Part shown: piece after piece, positions 8,584 through 17,148 of the stretch
Numbering within the stretch: the stretch's first letter is position 1
Layout: the number at the start of each line of letters is the position of its first letter
Source of the DNA: DASSFG01 sp035550375
GTDB lineage: Bacteria > Planctomycetota > Planctomycetia > Pirellulales > JAICIG01
DNA length: 64,000 nt
NCBI GenBank assembly: GCA_035550375.1
Contig: DASZPH010000076.1
Span: 1-64,000 of the forward strand
Direction of reading: 5' to 3'
The notes under the pieces: model-generated
Seen by the model: only the letters and a program-made list of their open reading frames with translations
Told to the model about the DNA's origin: nothing
Database searches by the model: none
Position numbers and translations under genes: made by a program

Positions 8584-8764
8584 GCGAATCCCATGCTAGT
8601 CGACGTTTTGGCGAGCCACAAGGCAAAGCCAACTGCCCGAAGCAAACCATTTCGGCGTGCAATCTGCTAGCCCAAAGCGCCCGTCTCGCCGTCGCCGTGG
8701 TTCTTGCCTATTTGCCTAGAATTGACTGAATTTGAGATAGAGTTGTTCGACTGCCAACGTAACC

Positions 8765-9871
8765 ATGAGTGCCCGCGCTTGCCATAACGCTGACTCAAGA
8801 TTTTCCATCCGGGAGGCCAGGTCGATCGTTCGCGACCTCTTCGAGCCCAGTCCGGCCATTTACTGGACCGATTTTTTGCTGAGCATGGCGGTAGGGGGGG
8901 GCTGTTTTTTCGTCTCGCGCCGGCTGCCGGTCTTCTCGGTTCCGCAGGTGCTGTTTGCTTTTGCCGCCTGCCTGGCATACTATCGTGCCGCGCTGTTTAT
9001 TCACGAATTGATCCACCTGCGCGAGGGTTCGTTTCGGGCGTTCCGGATCGTATGGAACGTGCTGTGCGGCATCCCCTTTCTCATGCCCTCTTTCTTGTAC
9101 TACACCCACCTCGCGCACCACGCGCGAAAACACTATGGAACGCCCGACGACGGCGAGTATCTGCCGCTGGCCACCCAGCCGCGCGGCGAGATACTGAAGT
9201 ATCTCCTGCAGCCGTTCATCATTCCACTGCTCGCCGTAGTCCGCTTCTTGCTTCTGACGCCCCTGGCATGGGTCAGCCCGCGGCTGCGGCGGCTCATTCA
9301 TCAACGAGCCTCGAGCATGGTCATGGACCCCGCCTATGTCCGTCCCCTGCCGACAAAAAGGGAATGGAGGATCTGGCGTCTGCAAGAAACGGGCTGCTTT
9401 CTGTTCGTCTTTGCGGCCGCCGTTTTGTTTATCCGCGGCCGCCTGCCGATCGACCTGCTCGTGCAGACCTACATGACGGCCGTGGTCATCCTGATTCTTA
9501 ACCACGTGCGTACCCTTGGGGCACACCGGTTCCGGCACCGGGGAGAGTCGCTCACGTTTGTCGACCAGTTGCTCGATTCGGTCAACTATCCGCGACACCC
9601 GCTGACGGGAGAACTCTGGGCGCCTGTCGGACTTCGCTTCCACGCCCTGCACCACCTTTTTCCGTCGCTTCCCTACCACGCCTTGGGTAAAGCCCATCGG
9701 CGGTTGATGGCCGAATTACCGGCTGATTCACCCTATCGGCGGACGGAAAGTCCCAGCCTGGTAGCCAGCATCGCAGAGCTATGGCAGGCCGCGGGAGTTG
9801 TCGAGCAGGAGAATCGGCAGCGAGCGCCATCCATTCCGCACAGGCGCACGTTTGATCGCTCGCATGTCTGA
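8765..9871 (+). CDS. Membrane fatty-acid desaturase
   Basis: 368 residues. The membrane di-iron desaturase fold shows three His boxes: HELIH (80-84), HLAHHARKH (115-123) and HALHHLFPSLPYH (293-305), with an extra His pair in GAHRFRH. Hydrophobic segments lie near 35-50, 60-80, 92-112, 150-172 and 212-250, and the His boxes face the cytoplasm in this family. The predicted reaction is O2-dependent insertion of a double bond, or a related hydroxylation, in an acyl chain. The gene is divergent from the unusual ketoacyl synthase and overlaps the hemW start by 8 bases, so the two plus-strand genes are probably translated together. An electron donor is not encoded nearby. Confidence 0.9.
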   Translation: MSARACHNADSRFSIREARSIVRDLFEPSPAIYWTDFLLSMAVGGGCFFVSRRLPVFSVPQVLFAFAACLAYYRAALFIHELIHLREGSFRAFRIVWNVLCGIPFLMPSFLYYTHLAHHARKHYGTPDDGEYLPLATQPRGEILKYLLQPFIIPLLAVVRFLLLTPLAWVSPRLRRLIHQRASSMVMDPAYVRPLPTKREWRIWRLQETGCFLFVFAAAVLFIRGRLPIDLLVQTYMTAVVILILNHVRTLGAHRFRHRGESLTFVDQLLDSVNYPRHPLTGELWAPVGLRFHALHHLFPSLPYHALGKAHRRLMAELPADSPYRRTESPSLVASIAELWQAAGVVEQENRQRAPSIPHRRTFDRSHV

Positions 9872-11006
9872 GCACGCGGCGATTCCGCGGTCGGCCTACG
9901 TCCACGTCCCCTTTTGTGCGCATCGTTGCGGGTACTGCAATTTCACACTGATTGCCAACCGGGGAGACCTCGTCGATCGGTACCTGGCGGCACTCGATAG
10001 AGAGCTTTCCTGGCTGGGATCGCCCCAGCCCGTCGAAACACTGTTTATCGGGGGCGGCACTCCCACCTTCCTGTCGGCGAGCGAGCTGGAGCGGTTGTTG
10101 CGGGTTGTGCTGGCCTGGTTCCCGCCGCTGGCGGGTTACGAATTCTCGGTCGAGGCCAATCCCGATGGACTCGATGCCGAACGCATGGCGGTGCTGGCCG
10201 ATCACGGTGTGACGCGGATTAGCCTCGGTGCTCAATCGTTCGACCCGGTTAAACTGCGGGCGCTCGAGCGCGCCCACTCGCCAACCGACGTAAGGGGCAG
10301 CGTCGACTTGGCCCGCCGCAGAATGCGCTCCGTATCGCTCGATTTGATCTTTGCCTCGCCGGGGGAAACGATCGAGTCCTGGCGCAACGACCTCGATGCC
10401 GCGCTCAGCACGACACCCGATCATATCTCGACTTACGGCCTGACGTATGAGCGGGGGACGACATTCTGGAGCCGGCGGCGAAAAGGGACACTTATACCCG
10501 CCGAAGAAGAACTGGAGCGGGCCTTGTACGCCGAAGCGATCGACCGGCTCACGGCCGGAGGCTTCGAGCACTACGAGGTGTCAAATTTCGCAAGACCAGG
10601 GCATCGTTGCCGCCACAATGAAGTCTATTGGGCGGGCCGGCCCTATTTTGCGGCCGGGCCGGGGGCGGCACGCTACGTGGACGGCCGCCGTGAGATCAAT
10701 CATCGCAGCACGACGACCTGGATAGCCCGAGTGCTGGCTGGCCATTCACCCGTCGCCGAAGCCGAAACGCTCTCGCCCGAAGACCGCGCCCGTGAGACGC
10801 TGGTGCTCGGTTTGCGGAGGCTGGAAGGGGTGTCGCTGGCCGATTTCGGTCGTTCCACCGGCTTCGAGGTCGACGAACTCATCGGAAGGCCTCTTGACCG
10901 CTATCTCGAACAGGGCTTGCTGACCAAGCAGGGCGGCCGACTGCAGCTCACTCGCGAGGGGCTGTTTGTCAGCGACGCCATCTGGCCGCATTTCCTGCGC
11001 TGCTAA
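9864..11006 (+). CDS. hemW: Radical SAM heme chaperone HemW
   Basis: 380 residues from the ATG at 9864, which overlaps the end of the desaturase gene (stop 9869-9871). The [4Fe-4S]/SAM motif is Cys18-x3-Cys22-x2-Cys25 in VPFCAHRCGYCNF, the HemW form of the motif, followed by FIGGGTPTFLS, SVEANPD and RISLGAQSFD. The C-terminal HemW domain (ETLVLGLRRLEGV to the end) is present. HemW binds heme and inserts it into respiratory proteins; it was long misannotated as coproporphyrinogen oxidase, and true HemN has further N-terminal residues absent here. An upstream in-frame start at 9798 would lie inside the desaturase gene. Heme delivery suits a genome rich in cytochromes, as at 17149 and 48785. Confidence 0.92.
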   Translation: MSEHAAIPRSAYVHVPFCAHRCGYCNFTLIANRGDLVDRYLAALDRELSWLGSPQPVETLFIGGGTPTFLSASELERLLRVVLAWFPPLAGYEFSVEANPDGLDAERMAVLADHGVTRISLGAQSFDPVKLRALERAHSPTDVRGSVDLARRRMRSVSLDLIFASPGETIESWRNDLDAALSTTPDHISTYGLTYERGTTFWSRRRKGTLIPAEEELERALYAEAIDRLTAGGFEHYEVSNFARPGHRCRHNEVYWAGRPYFAAGPGAARYVDGRREINHRSTTTWIARVLAGHSPVAEAETLSPEDRARETLVLGLRRLEGVSLADFGRSTGFEVDELIGRPLDRYLEQGLLTKQGGRLQLTREGLFVSDAIWPHFLRC

Positions 11007-11126
11007 CCTTGCCCATCTCCCCCATCTCTTCCGCAGAATCCGCTTAGGCCAGAGAATTGCTACAGCCCGACGCGGCGATACGGCGATGACTGTTTGGTAC
11101 GCTTGCGCGAACTCAGTGGGGAAACG

Positions 11127-12764
11127 ATGCGGGCATGGATGTGCGCCAGCTTGCTGTTGGCGGGATCGGGGTGCATGCTGGGTTGCGCGCATCACCGCCG
11201 GCACCAGCCGAGCCAGGGCGGCAGCGCCATCCCCATCGAGGCGGTACTGCCGCCCACGCATGCAGGCGATTTGCGATTCGACGACCGTCACGTCGGCAGC
11301 CCTTCTGAAGTCGACGAGACACTCCGGCCTTCGCGGCTGGAGCCGGCCGAATACCGAGCGCTTTCGGCCGAGCAGTGTCAATGCCTGGCTGTGAAAGCGT
11401 CGGCGGAAGGGAACAGTCTGGCCAGCGAGCGCCGCGCCTTGGCGGCCACCACGTCGCCTCACGGGTACTCCGAAGAAGATCGCCTCAAACTGCAGGTGCT
11501 GTGGGCGAGCGAGCTGGAAGCCCGTAATCGCTCGGCATCGCAGGCCCTGGCGGCGTATTACCACGTCGCCCAGGCCGAGGCCAACCGCCCCATCCTTGCC
11601 CTTAGCCAGCAGGAACTGGACGAGGCGCTGGCGAACGTCGCCCGGCTGCACAAGCACGGAATGCAGATTCCCTTCGACGAAGGCGAACTCAAACGCCAGC
11701 GCCTGGCCGTGATCGACAAGCAGCTCAAGCTGACGAGCCAACTCGACCAGCTAAACGCGCAACTTGTTCGGCTGCTGGGGCTGAGCACGGCCGACGCTCG
11801 GCCACGAATCTGGCCAGCCACCGATTTCACGGTCGTGATTGCTCCCACCGATATCGAGCTGGAGGTCGCCCTGGGAACGGGCAACCGTCCCGAGCTGCGA
11901 TTGCTGTCGTCGCTGCAGTCGTCGCTCAAGGCCAGGAACGTGGAAATCACCCGCGAGGTGATCGGCGGAGCCAGCAGCCTGATCGGCTCTCAATACAAGT
12001 TTACCGGGATGGTTTCGCTTTTGGGCGTGCGGGAGTTTTTGGGGCAGCGTCGATCGAACCGTCTGGAGCTGCCGACCCGGCAACGACAGTTGGCCGACTA
12101 CGCCGACCAGCGCCGGCGCGAGGTGACGCACGAAATCCAGCAAGCGGCCCTCGAGGTCCAATCGACCCTGCGGAGAATCGCGGTCGAAAAGCAGGTGGTC
12201 GCGGCCTGGCGTACCGAGCTGGACGAGCTGGCCAAGAAGAGCCAGATCGAAGAGGCGACGTTCCTCGACATTAGCCGGGCTCGCCTGAGGCGGCTGGAGG
12301 CCGAAAGCGACGAGATCGAGCAGATCGTCGCCTGGAAAATCGCCCAGGTCAAAGTGAAAGAAGCGCAGGGGATGCTCGTGGCCGAGTGCCAGGGAGATCG
12401 CTGCCGGTTTCTCGACTTTCCCGTCGTGCGCCATGCGGGTGGCGAGCCGACGAGCGAGTTCACCGTGCCCGAAGACGTCCAGCCCGCGGCAGAGGAAGGC
12501 GAACCCGAAGAGACTCCTGCCACGCCTCTCGGCGAAACAGCCGCGACGGCGACGAAAACGCCCGCGGTGATGCTTGGTCATTCAAAAGCTGGGGCAACGC
12601 TGACCAGCCAGTCAAGTCGCCGCTCGGCCGTGAACCGGTCGCCTACGGCCACTCAACCGTCACCCGACAGGCCTGATATGCCCGCTCTGCCCGAGGTGCC
12701 CAGTCTGCCCGATGTGTCTGTCGAGGCCCCGCCGTCGTCCGATAGCGTCAATCCCGACGCATAG
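11127..12764 (+). CDS. TolC-like outer membrane lipoprotein
   Basis: 545 residues from ATG 11127, preceded by GGGGAAA. The signal sequence runs to a Cys pair (LLLAGSGCMLGC), so lipidation is likely although the lipobox is not ideal. The body is mostly long alpha-helix: residues about 100-220 and 290-430 contain two coiled-coil hairpins separated by short strands, the duplicated pattern of outer-membrane efflux proteins of the TolC family. The last 110 residues are rich in Pro, Ala, Thr and Ser and look disordered. No inner-membrane pump or membrane-fusion gene is adjacent, so the partner must be encoded elsewhere, or the protein has a different envelope role. The ABC exporter at 40.5-43.4 kb is too distant to link. 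Confidence 0.7.
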   Translation: MRAWMCASLLLAGSGCMLGCAHHRRHQPSQGGSAIPIEAVLPPTHAGDLRFDDRHVGSPSEVDETLRPSRLEPAEYRALSAEQCQCLAVKASAEGNSLASERRALAATTSPHGYSEEDRLKLQVLWASELEARNRSASQALAAYYHVAQAEANRPILALSQQELDEALANVARLHKHGMQIPFDEGELKRQRLAVIDKQLKLTSQLDQLNAQLVRLLGLSTADARPRIWPATDFTVVIAPTDIELEVALGTGNRPELRLLSSLQSSLKARNVEITREVIGGASSLIGSQYKFTGMVSLLGVREFLGQRRSNRLELPTRQRQLADYADQRRREVTHEIQQAALEVQSTLRRIAVEKQVVAAWRTELDELAKKSQIEEATFLDISRARLRRLEAESDEIEQIVAWKIAQVKVKEAQGMLVAECQGDRCRFLDFPVVRHAGGEPTSEFTVPEDVQPAAEEGEPEETPATPLGETAATATKTPAVMLGHSKAGATLTSQSSRRSAVNRSPTATQPSPDRPDMPALPEVPSLPDVSVEAPPSSDSVNPDA

Positions 12765-12993
12765 ACACCCCAGCTTCGCGCGTTCGCCATTCACGCCGTT
12801 GTCTGCAGTTTAACGCAGACGCGGCGCCAGACTTACTTGCCAGACACGGCTTGCAACGCGACGGTCAAGTCAGGGCTGCATTCTCAAGATTCGGGCAGCA
12901 GCAGCCGATATTTGTTCCCCGCCGGGACACGATCTTGATTTCGGCACCCATCGCGTCCGCGCCTCGCGCGGCTGGCCTCCGCTCGGAGCAAAC

Positions 12994-14040
12994 ATGTCGA
13001 CTCTCAATTCCGTCGGGGCTCAGACGGAAGTTCAGGCGCACAAAAAACTCGCTCGGCGGCTGTTTCGATCGATGCTCCGCATCCGGCTGGTCGAGGAAGG
13101 GGTCGCCCAGCGCTACGCCGAACAGCAAATGCGTTGCCCGGTACACCTCTGCATCGGTCAGGAAGCGGTCGCGGCGGGCGTATGCGATTTGCTTTCGGCC
13201 GACGACCAAGTGATGAGCACCCACCGCGCTCACGGGCACTACCTGGCGAAAGGGGGGAACCTGCCCGCCATGCTCGCCGAAATGTACGGCAAGTCGACAG
13301 GCTGCTCCAGCGGCATGGGCGGCTCGATGCACCTCGTCGACCTCGAAGCCGGCTTTTTGGGAGCCGCCCCCATCGTCGGCAGCACCATCCCGATCGCCGT
13401 GGGCGTCGCCTTCGGTTCGCTGCTGCGCGGCGAGGATCGCGTGGTCACGGCGTTTTTCGGTGAAGGCGCCACGGAAGAGGGAGCGTTTCACGAGGCGTTG
13501 AACTTCGCCGCCCTTAAACGGCTCCCCGTGTTGTTTGTCTGCGAGAACAATCTCTACTCGGTCTACTCACCCCTTTCGGTCCGGCAGCCCCCAGGTCGGG
13601 AGGTCTTTCGGCTGGCGGCCGGCCACGGCATCGAAAGCCGCCGAGGCGACGGCAACGACGTGAGCGAGGTGCATGCGGTCGCCGAGGAGGCGCTCCAGCG
13701 GATCCGTTCGGGCGCTGGACCCGTTTTTCTGGAGTTCGGCACCTACCGCTGGAGGGAACACTGCGGGCCGAACTACGACAACCACATCGGCTACCGGACG
13801 GAAGAAGAGTTTCGCCGCTGGCGGACCTTGTGCCCGATCGAGCGCTCGCGCCAGCGCGGCCTCGAGGAGGGCTGGCTGGCGGACGCGGAAGTTGACCGCT
13901 GGAGCGACGAAATTCGGGCCGAGCTGGCGGCCGCAATGGACTTCGCCAGATCGAGCCCGTTTCCCGAATCGCGGACGATGCTCGATGCCGTCTACGTCGA
14001 ACGGAAGTCGCCTACGTCCGCCAAGAGACGCGCCGCGTGA
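12994..14040 (+). CDS. TPP-dependent E1 component, alpha subunit (module 1)
   Basis: 348 residues. Homologous to the alpha subunit of pyruvate/2-oxoacid dehydrogenase E1: RLVEEGVAQRY, CIGQEAVAAG, THRAHGHYLAKGG, GMGGSMHLVD and the TPP-binding motif. That motif reads Gly156-Glu157-Gly158 ... Asn185-Asn186, so the usual Mg-binding Asp of GDG is Glu; the second copy at 24882 has GDG. The C-terminal YRWREHCGPNYDNHIGYR block is shared with the second copy. The beta subunit follows after 36 bp, then a nucleotide-sugar SDR. No E2 acyltransferase, lipoyl protein or E3 lies nearby, which argues against an ordinary dehydrogenase complex; an acyl-transferring carboligase acting on a sugar is my inference. 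Confidence 0.88.
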   Translation: MSTLNSVGAQTEVQAHKKLARRLFRSMLRIRLVEEGVAQRYAEQQMRCPVHLCIGQEAVAAGVCDLLSADDQVMSTHRAHGHYLAKGGNLPAMLAEMYGKSTGCSSGMGGSMHLVDLEAGFLGAAPIVGSTIPIAVGVAFGSLLRGEDRVVTAFFGEGATEEGAFHEALNFAALKRLPVLFVCENNLYSVYSPLSVRQPPGREVFRLAAGHGIESRRGDGNDVSEVHAVAEEALQRIRSGAGPVFLEFGTYRWREHCGPNYDNHIGYRTEEEFRRWRTLCPIERSRQRGLEEGWLADAEVDRWSDEIRAELAAAMDFARSSPFPESRTMLDAVYVERKSPTSAKRRAA

Positions 14041-14076
14041 ACGTGCTCCACAGGCAAGATTAAGACAGGAACAGGG

Positions 14077-15129
14077 ATGCGCGAACTAAAGTATTTTCAG
14101 GCCGTTCATGAAGCAACGGACCTTTGCATGGCGGCCGATCCGTCGGTCTACGTCATCGGTCTGGGAGTCACCGATCCCAAGGGCGTCTTCGGCACAACGC
14201 TGGGATTGGAACAGAAATACGGCGGCGGGAGAGTGATGGACATGCCGTGTGCCGAAAACGGCATGACGGGCGTGGTGCTCGGCTCCGCGCTGGCCGGAAT
14301 GCGGCCCATCATGGTCCACCAGCGAATCGACTTCGCCCTTCTGGCGATGGAGCAGATCGTCAACCAGGCGGCCAAGTGGCATTTCATGTTCGGCGGCCGC
14401 AAGTCGGCTCCGCTCGTCATCCGGCTCTTGGTCGGCCGGGGCTGGGGCCAGGGGCCGCAGCATTCGCAAAGCCTGCACTCCTGGTTTGCTCACGTGCCGG
14501 GGCTCAAGGTTGTGATGCCGAGCACGCCGCAGGACGCCAAAGGGCTCCTTATCTCGGCGGTCGAGGACGACAACCCGGTGATCTTCATCGAGCATCGCTG
14601 GCTGCACAACATCACGGGACCGGTGCCGGAGGGGATGTACCGGGCTCCGATCGGCGAAGCGCGCGTGCTGCGCCGAGGGGAGGACGTGTCGATCGTGGCC
14701 CTTTCGCACATGGCCTTGGAGGCGCATCGTGCCGCGCAGACGCTGGCCCGCGAGGGAATCGAGGCCGAGGTGATCGACCCACGCAGCATCCGTCCCTTCG
14801 ACGAGCGAACGGTAATCGAATCCGTGCGGCGCACGGGCCGGTTGCTCGTGGCCGACACGAGTTGGCGGCACGCGGGCTTTGCCGCCGAAATTGTGGCGCG
14901 CGTGGCCGAAGAATTGGGAAGCCGGCTGAAATGCCCGCCGCGGCGCATCGGGCTGCCGGAATGCCCCACGCCCACAAGCCCGGCCCTGGCAAGCGAGTTT
15001 TACCCGACCGCGGCCGACATCGTCTCCGCGGCCTGCGAGATGGTGCAGGCCCGCACCGGGCGGCCCGCCGCCGCGGCTGCGCCGCACTTTTCGGACGTGC
15101 CGGATCCAAGTTTCACCGGCCCCTTTTGA
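14077..15129 (+). CDS. TPP-dependent E1 component, beta subunit (module 1)
   Basis: 350 residues, preceded by CAGGAACAGG. It matches E1 beta/transketolase pyrimidine and C-terminal domains: EATDLCMAADPSVYVIG, the conserved Glu60 in PCAENGMTGVVLGSALAG that activates the TPP aminopyrimidine, GWGQGPQHSQSLHSWFAHVPG, and the C-terminal domain from about 195 (EDVSIVALSHM, AEVIDPRSIRPFD). It should pair with the alpha subunit encoded 36 bp upstream into an alpha2beta2 enzyme. The protein ends in SFTGPF, and the second E1 beta in this window ends in AFKGPF. An SDR starts 22 bp downstream behind GGGAGG. Substrate unknown; the sugar context points away from central metabolism. Confidence 0.88.
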   Translation: MRELKYFQAVHEATDLCMAADPSVYVIGLGVTDPKGVFGTTLGLEQKYGGGRVMDMPCAENGMTGVVLGSALAGMRPIMVHQRIDFALLAMEQIVNQAAKWHFMFGGRKSAPLVIRLLVGRGWGQGPQHSQSLHSWFAHVPGLKVVMPSTPQDAKGLLISAVEDDNPVIFIEHRWLHNITGPVPEGMYRAPIGEARVLRRGEDVSIVALSHMALEAHRAAQTLAREGIEAEVIDPRSIRPFDERTVIESVRRTGRLLVADTSWRHAGFAAEIVARVAEELGSRLKCPPRRIGLPECPTPTSPALASEFYPTAADIVSAACEMVQARTGRPAAAAAPHFSDVPDPSFTGPF

Positions 15130-15151
15130 TTTCGGGAGGCTTTCGAAGACC

Positions 15152-16141
15152 ATGGACGAGATCGCCGTGATCGGCAGCAATTCGTTTTCGGGAAGCGACT
15201 TCATCGACTTGCTCCTGGAAAAACCAGGGCGACGAGTGCTCGGCATCAGCCGGTCGCCCGAAAAGAGCCCGTTGTTTTTGCCCTACCGGCGATGGAACGA
15301 CGGCCGGTTCGAGTTTCGTCAGCTCGATCTCAACCACCACACCGACGAAATCATGGCCGCGCTGGACCGCTTTCAGCCCCAAGCGGTCGTGAACTTCGCG
15401 GCGCAGAGCGAAGTGGCGCCGAGCTGGCAGCATCCGGAACATTGGTTTCAGACCAACGTCGTCGCTTTGTCGCGCTTGCTCAACCGCCTGAAAGACCGCG
15501 GCTATCTGAAAAAGTACGTACACATTTCGTCGCCAGAAGTTTATGGCACTTGCGTCGGTCGGGTTACGGAAGACACGCCCGTCAACCCGAGCACCCCTTA
15601 TGCCGCCTCCAAGGCGGCGGCCGACCTCTTTCTGGCCACGCTCGTGAAGAACTTTCAGTTCCCGCTGGTCACGATTCGGGCCACGAACGTCTACGGGGCG
15701 CACCAGCAGCTCTGGAAGATCATTCCCCGTTCGGCGATCTACCTGCTGAAGGGAGAGAGGATCTCGCTGCACGGCGGCGGCGCGGCCGTGAAGTCGTACA
15801 TCCACATCCGCGACGTGTCGCGCGGCGAGTTGCTGGCGACCGAGCGCGGCGGGCCGGGCACGATGTATCACCTCTCTCCGGACCGGGGCTACGAGGTCCG
15901 CGAGGTGGTCGAGCGGATTTGCCGGCTGATGGGGCGCGATTTTGCGGCGGCGACCGTAACTGTCGGCGAGCGGCTCGGCCAGGACGCGGCCTACGTGATC
16001 GACTCGACGCGGGCCCGCGAAGAGCTGGGCTGGCGGCCAACGGTTGATCTCGACGAAGGGCTCAGGCAGGTTGTCGAGTGGGTTAAACGAAACTTCGCCG
16101 AGATCTGCACGCAGTCGTTGGAATACCGCCACGCGGCGTGA
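15152..16141 (+). CDS. NAD-dependent nucleotide-sugar epimerase/dehydratase (extended SDR, module 1)
   Basis: 329 residues. Extended short-chain dehydrogenase: the N-terminal nucleotide-binding loop is IGSNSFSGSDF, NFAAQSEVAPSW is the region after beta-4, HISSPEVYG supplies the catalytic Ser/Thr position, and Tyr150-x3-Lys154 (PYAASK) is the active site. IRATNVYGAHQQLWKIIPR and YIHIRDVSRG are typical of dTDP-glucose or GDP-mannose 4,6-dehydratase relatives. An Asp-Glu pair after the Ser, which dTDP-glucose 4,6-dehydratase needs, is not obvious, so epimerase or reductase activity is equally possible. It is the third gene of a tight operon with the E1 pair (22-bp spacing) and probably makes or changes the sugar on which that pair acts. 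Confidence 0.87.
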   Translation: MDEIAVIGSNSFSGSDFIDLLLEKPGRRVLGISRSPEKSPLFLPYRRWNDGRFEFRQLDLNHHTDEIMAALDRFQPQAVVNFAAQSEVAPSWQHPEHWFQTNVVALSRLLNRLKDRGYLKKYVHISSPEVYGTCVGRVTEDTPVNPSTPYAASKAAADLFLATLVKNFQFPLVTIRATNVYGAHQQLWKIIPRSAIYLLKGERISLHGGGAAVKSYIHIRDVSRGELLATERGGPGTMYHLSPDRGYEVREVVERICRLMGRDFAAATVTVGERLGQDAAYVIDSTRAREELGWRPTVDLDEGLRQVVEWVKRNFAEICTQSLEYRHAA

Positions 16142-16192
16142 TCTTGCGTCCGCCAACGCTCGCCCATCATCAGCGATGAACCGGTCGGCCGG

Positions 16193-16897
16193 CTATTCTC
16201 GCTTCACGCCGTCGACGATGTCGGAGGCGATGACGTGCATCTGTTCGGCCGCCGGAGACACGTTCGACCAGATCGGGTCGTTGAGCACGAGCACCGAAAC
16301 GGCCAGCAGAAAGGTGTACGTCAAGGCGGTCGACCACCAGCAGGGAGCCCAGAATTTCACGGCCGTGCCGAACGAGCTTTTGAGGTGGATGCCGAAACCG
16401 GCCCATTCCATGCTCCAAATCTCGTCGAGGATCAGGTGCGACATGAAGCCGATCACCACCGAGCCTGCCTTGTAGTACCGGACCGGCAGGTCGCCCGTGT
16501 TGCAGAGCAGAAATGCGAGCCCCGCGAAGATGAGGCACATGGGAATGCTGTGAAAGATGCCGCGGTGGATACTATGGTGCCGCAGAAACCAGCCGAAGCC
16601 GAAGCGGATCAAGACGTAGAGGGCGGCGCCGGCCAGCACCATCGTTTCGTGGGTCAGGCCCATCTGCCGGGCACGATCGAACAGGAGCATCGGCACGAAG
16701 GCGGCAGCAAATGACAGGCTTTCACGCAGCGGAACGCCTGGGCCGCTATCGAGATCGGGCAACATTCCCGAGACGCTGCACAATCCGGCCGACAAGATGC
16801 AGGTCGGCAGGGGGACTTCAAAGAGCACGAGCGCTCCCGCGCCGTAAGCGGCCCCCAGGGCCGTGCTGGCCGTGATATGGACTTTGAACCCTGGCAT
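16193..16897 (-). CDS. YdjM-like membrane-bound metal-dependent hydrolase family protein
   Basis: 234 residues from the ATG at 16897; an in-frame start 15 bases upstream is possible. The family pattern is present: FKVHITASTALGAAYG at the N-terminus, SGMLPDLDS with acidic residues, HRGIFHSIPMC and GFMSHLILDE, three motifs with His and Asp that could bind a metal. Five or so hydrophobic segments make it an inner-membrane protein. The Pfam family was named after E. coli YdjM, a LexA-regulated protein; catalytic function is unproven. The gene converges with the module 1 SDR (51-bp gap) and is divergent from the large cytochrome gene. Confidence 0.8.
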   Translation of the reverse strand: MPGFKVHITASTALGAAYGAGALVLFEVPLPTCILSAGLCSVSGMLPDLDSGPGVPLRESLSFAAAFVPMLLFDRARQMGLTHETMVLAGAALYVLIRFGFGWFLRHHSIHRGIFHSIPMCLIFAGLAFLLCNTGDLPVRYYKAGSVVIGFMSHLILDEIWSMEWAGFGIHLKSSFGTAVKFWAPCWWSTALTYTFLLAVSVLVLNDPIWSNVSPAAEQMHVIASDIVDGVKRE

Positions 16898-17148
16898 CGT
16901 AAATCCTTTCACTCTGGGCCGAGAGAAACGCCGCGCGGCGAGGAATCTAACGGAAATGGCCGTTTGCGCTAAGACGCGTTTTCGCCAAAGTAGCCGTGCC
17001 CAGGACGCTCAAGCACCTGGGGAGCTGGGTGTTTCGGCGTTCCGTCTCCTGCGTTTCCATGCGAGTACCTTGCGGCCGTGCTATAATCGCCCTTGCCTCG
17101 CTGGCTGCCCTCGTAAAATCGCGGCCACCTCCCTCCCCGCCAATCGAC

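Noticed and set aside
9864..11006. Oxygen-independent coproporphyrinogen III oxidase (HemN)
   Set aside because: The CxxxCxxC motif lies at the HemW position and the N-terminal HemN residues are absent; HemW is the better call.
12994..15129. Ordinary pyruvate dehydrogenase E1 for central metabolism
   Set aside because: No E2, E3 or lipoyl gene, two diverged copies in one window, and both next to sugar SDR genes; the classical role is the less likely reading, though not excluded.
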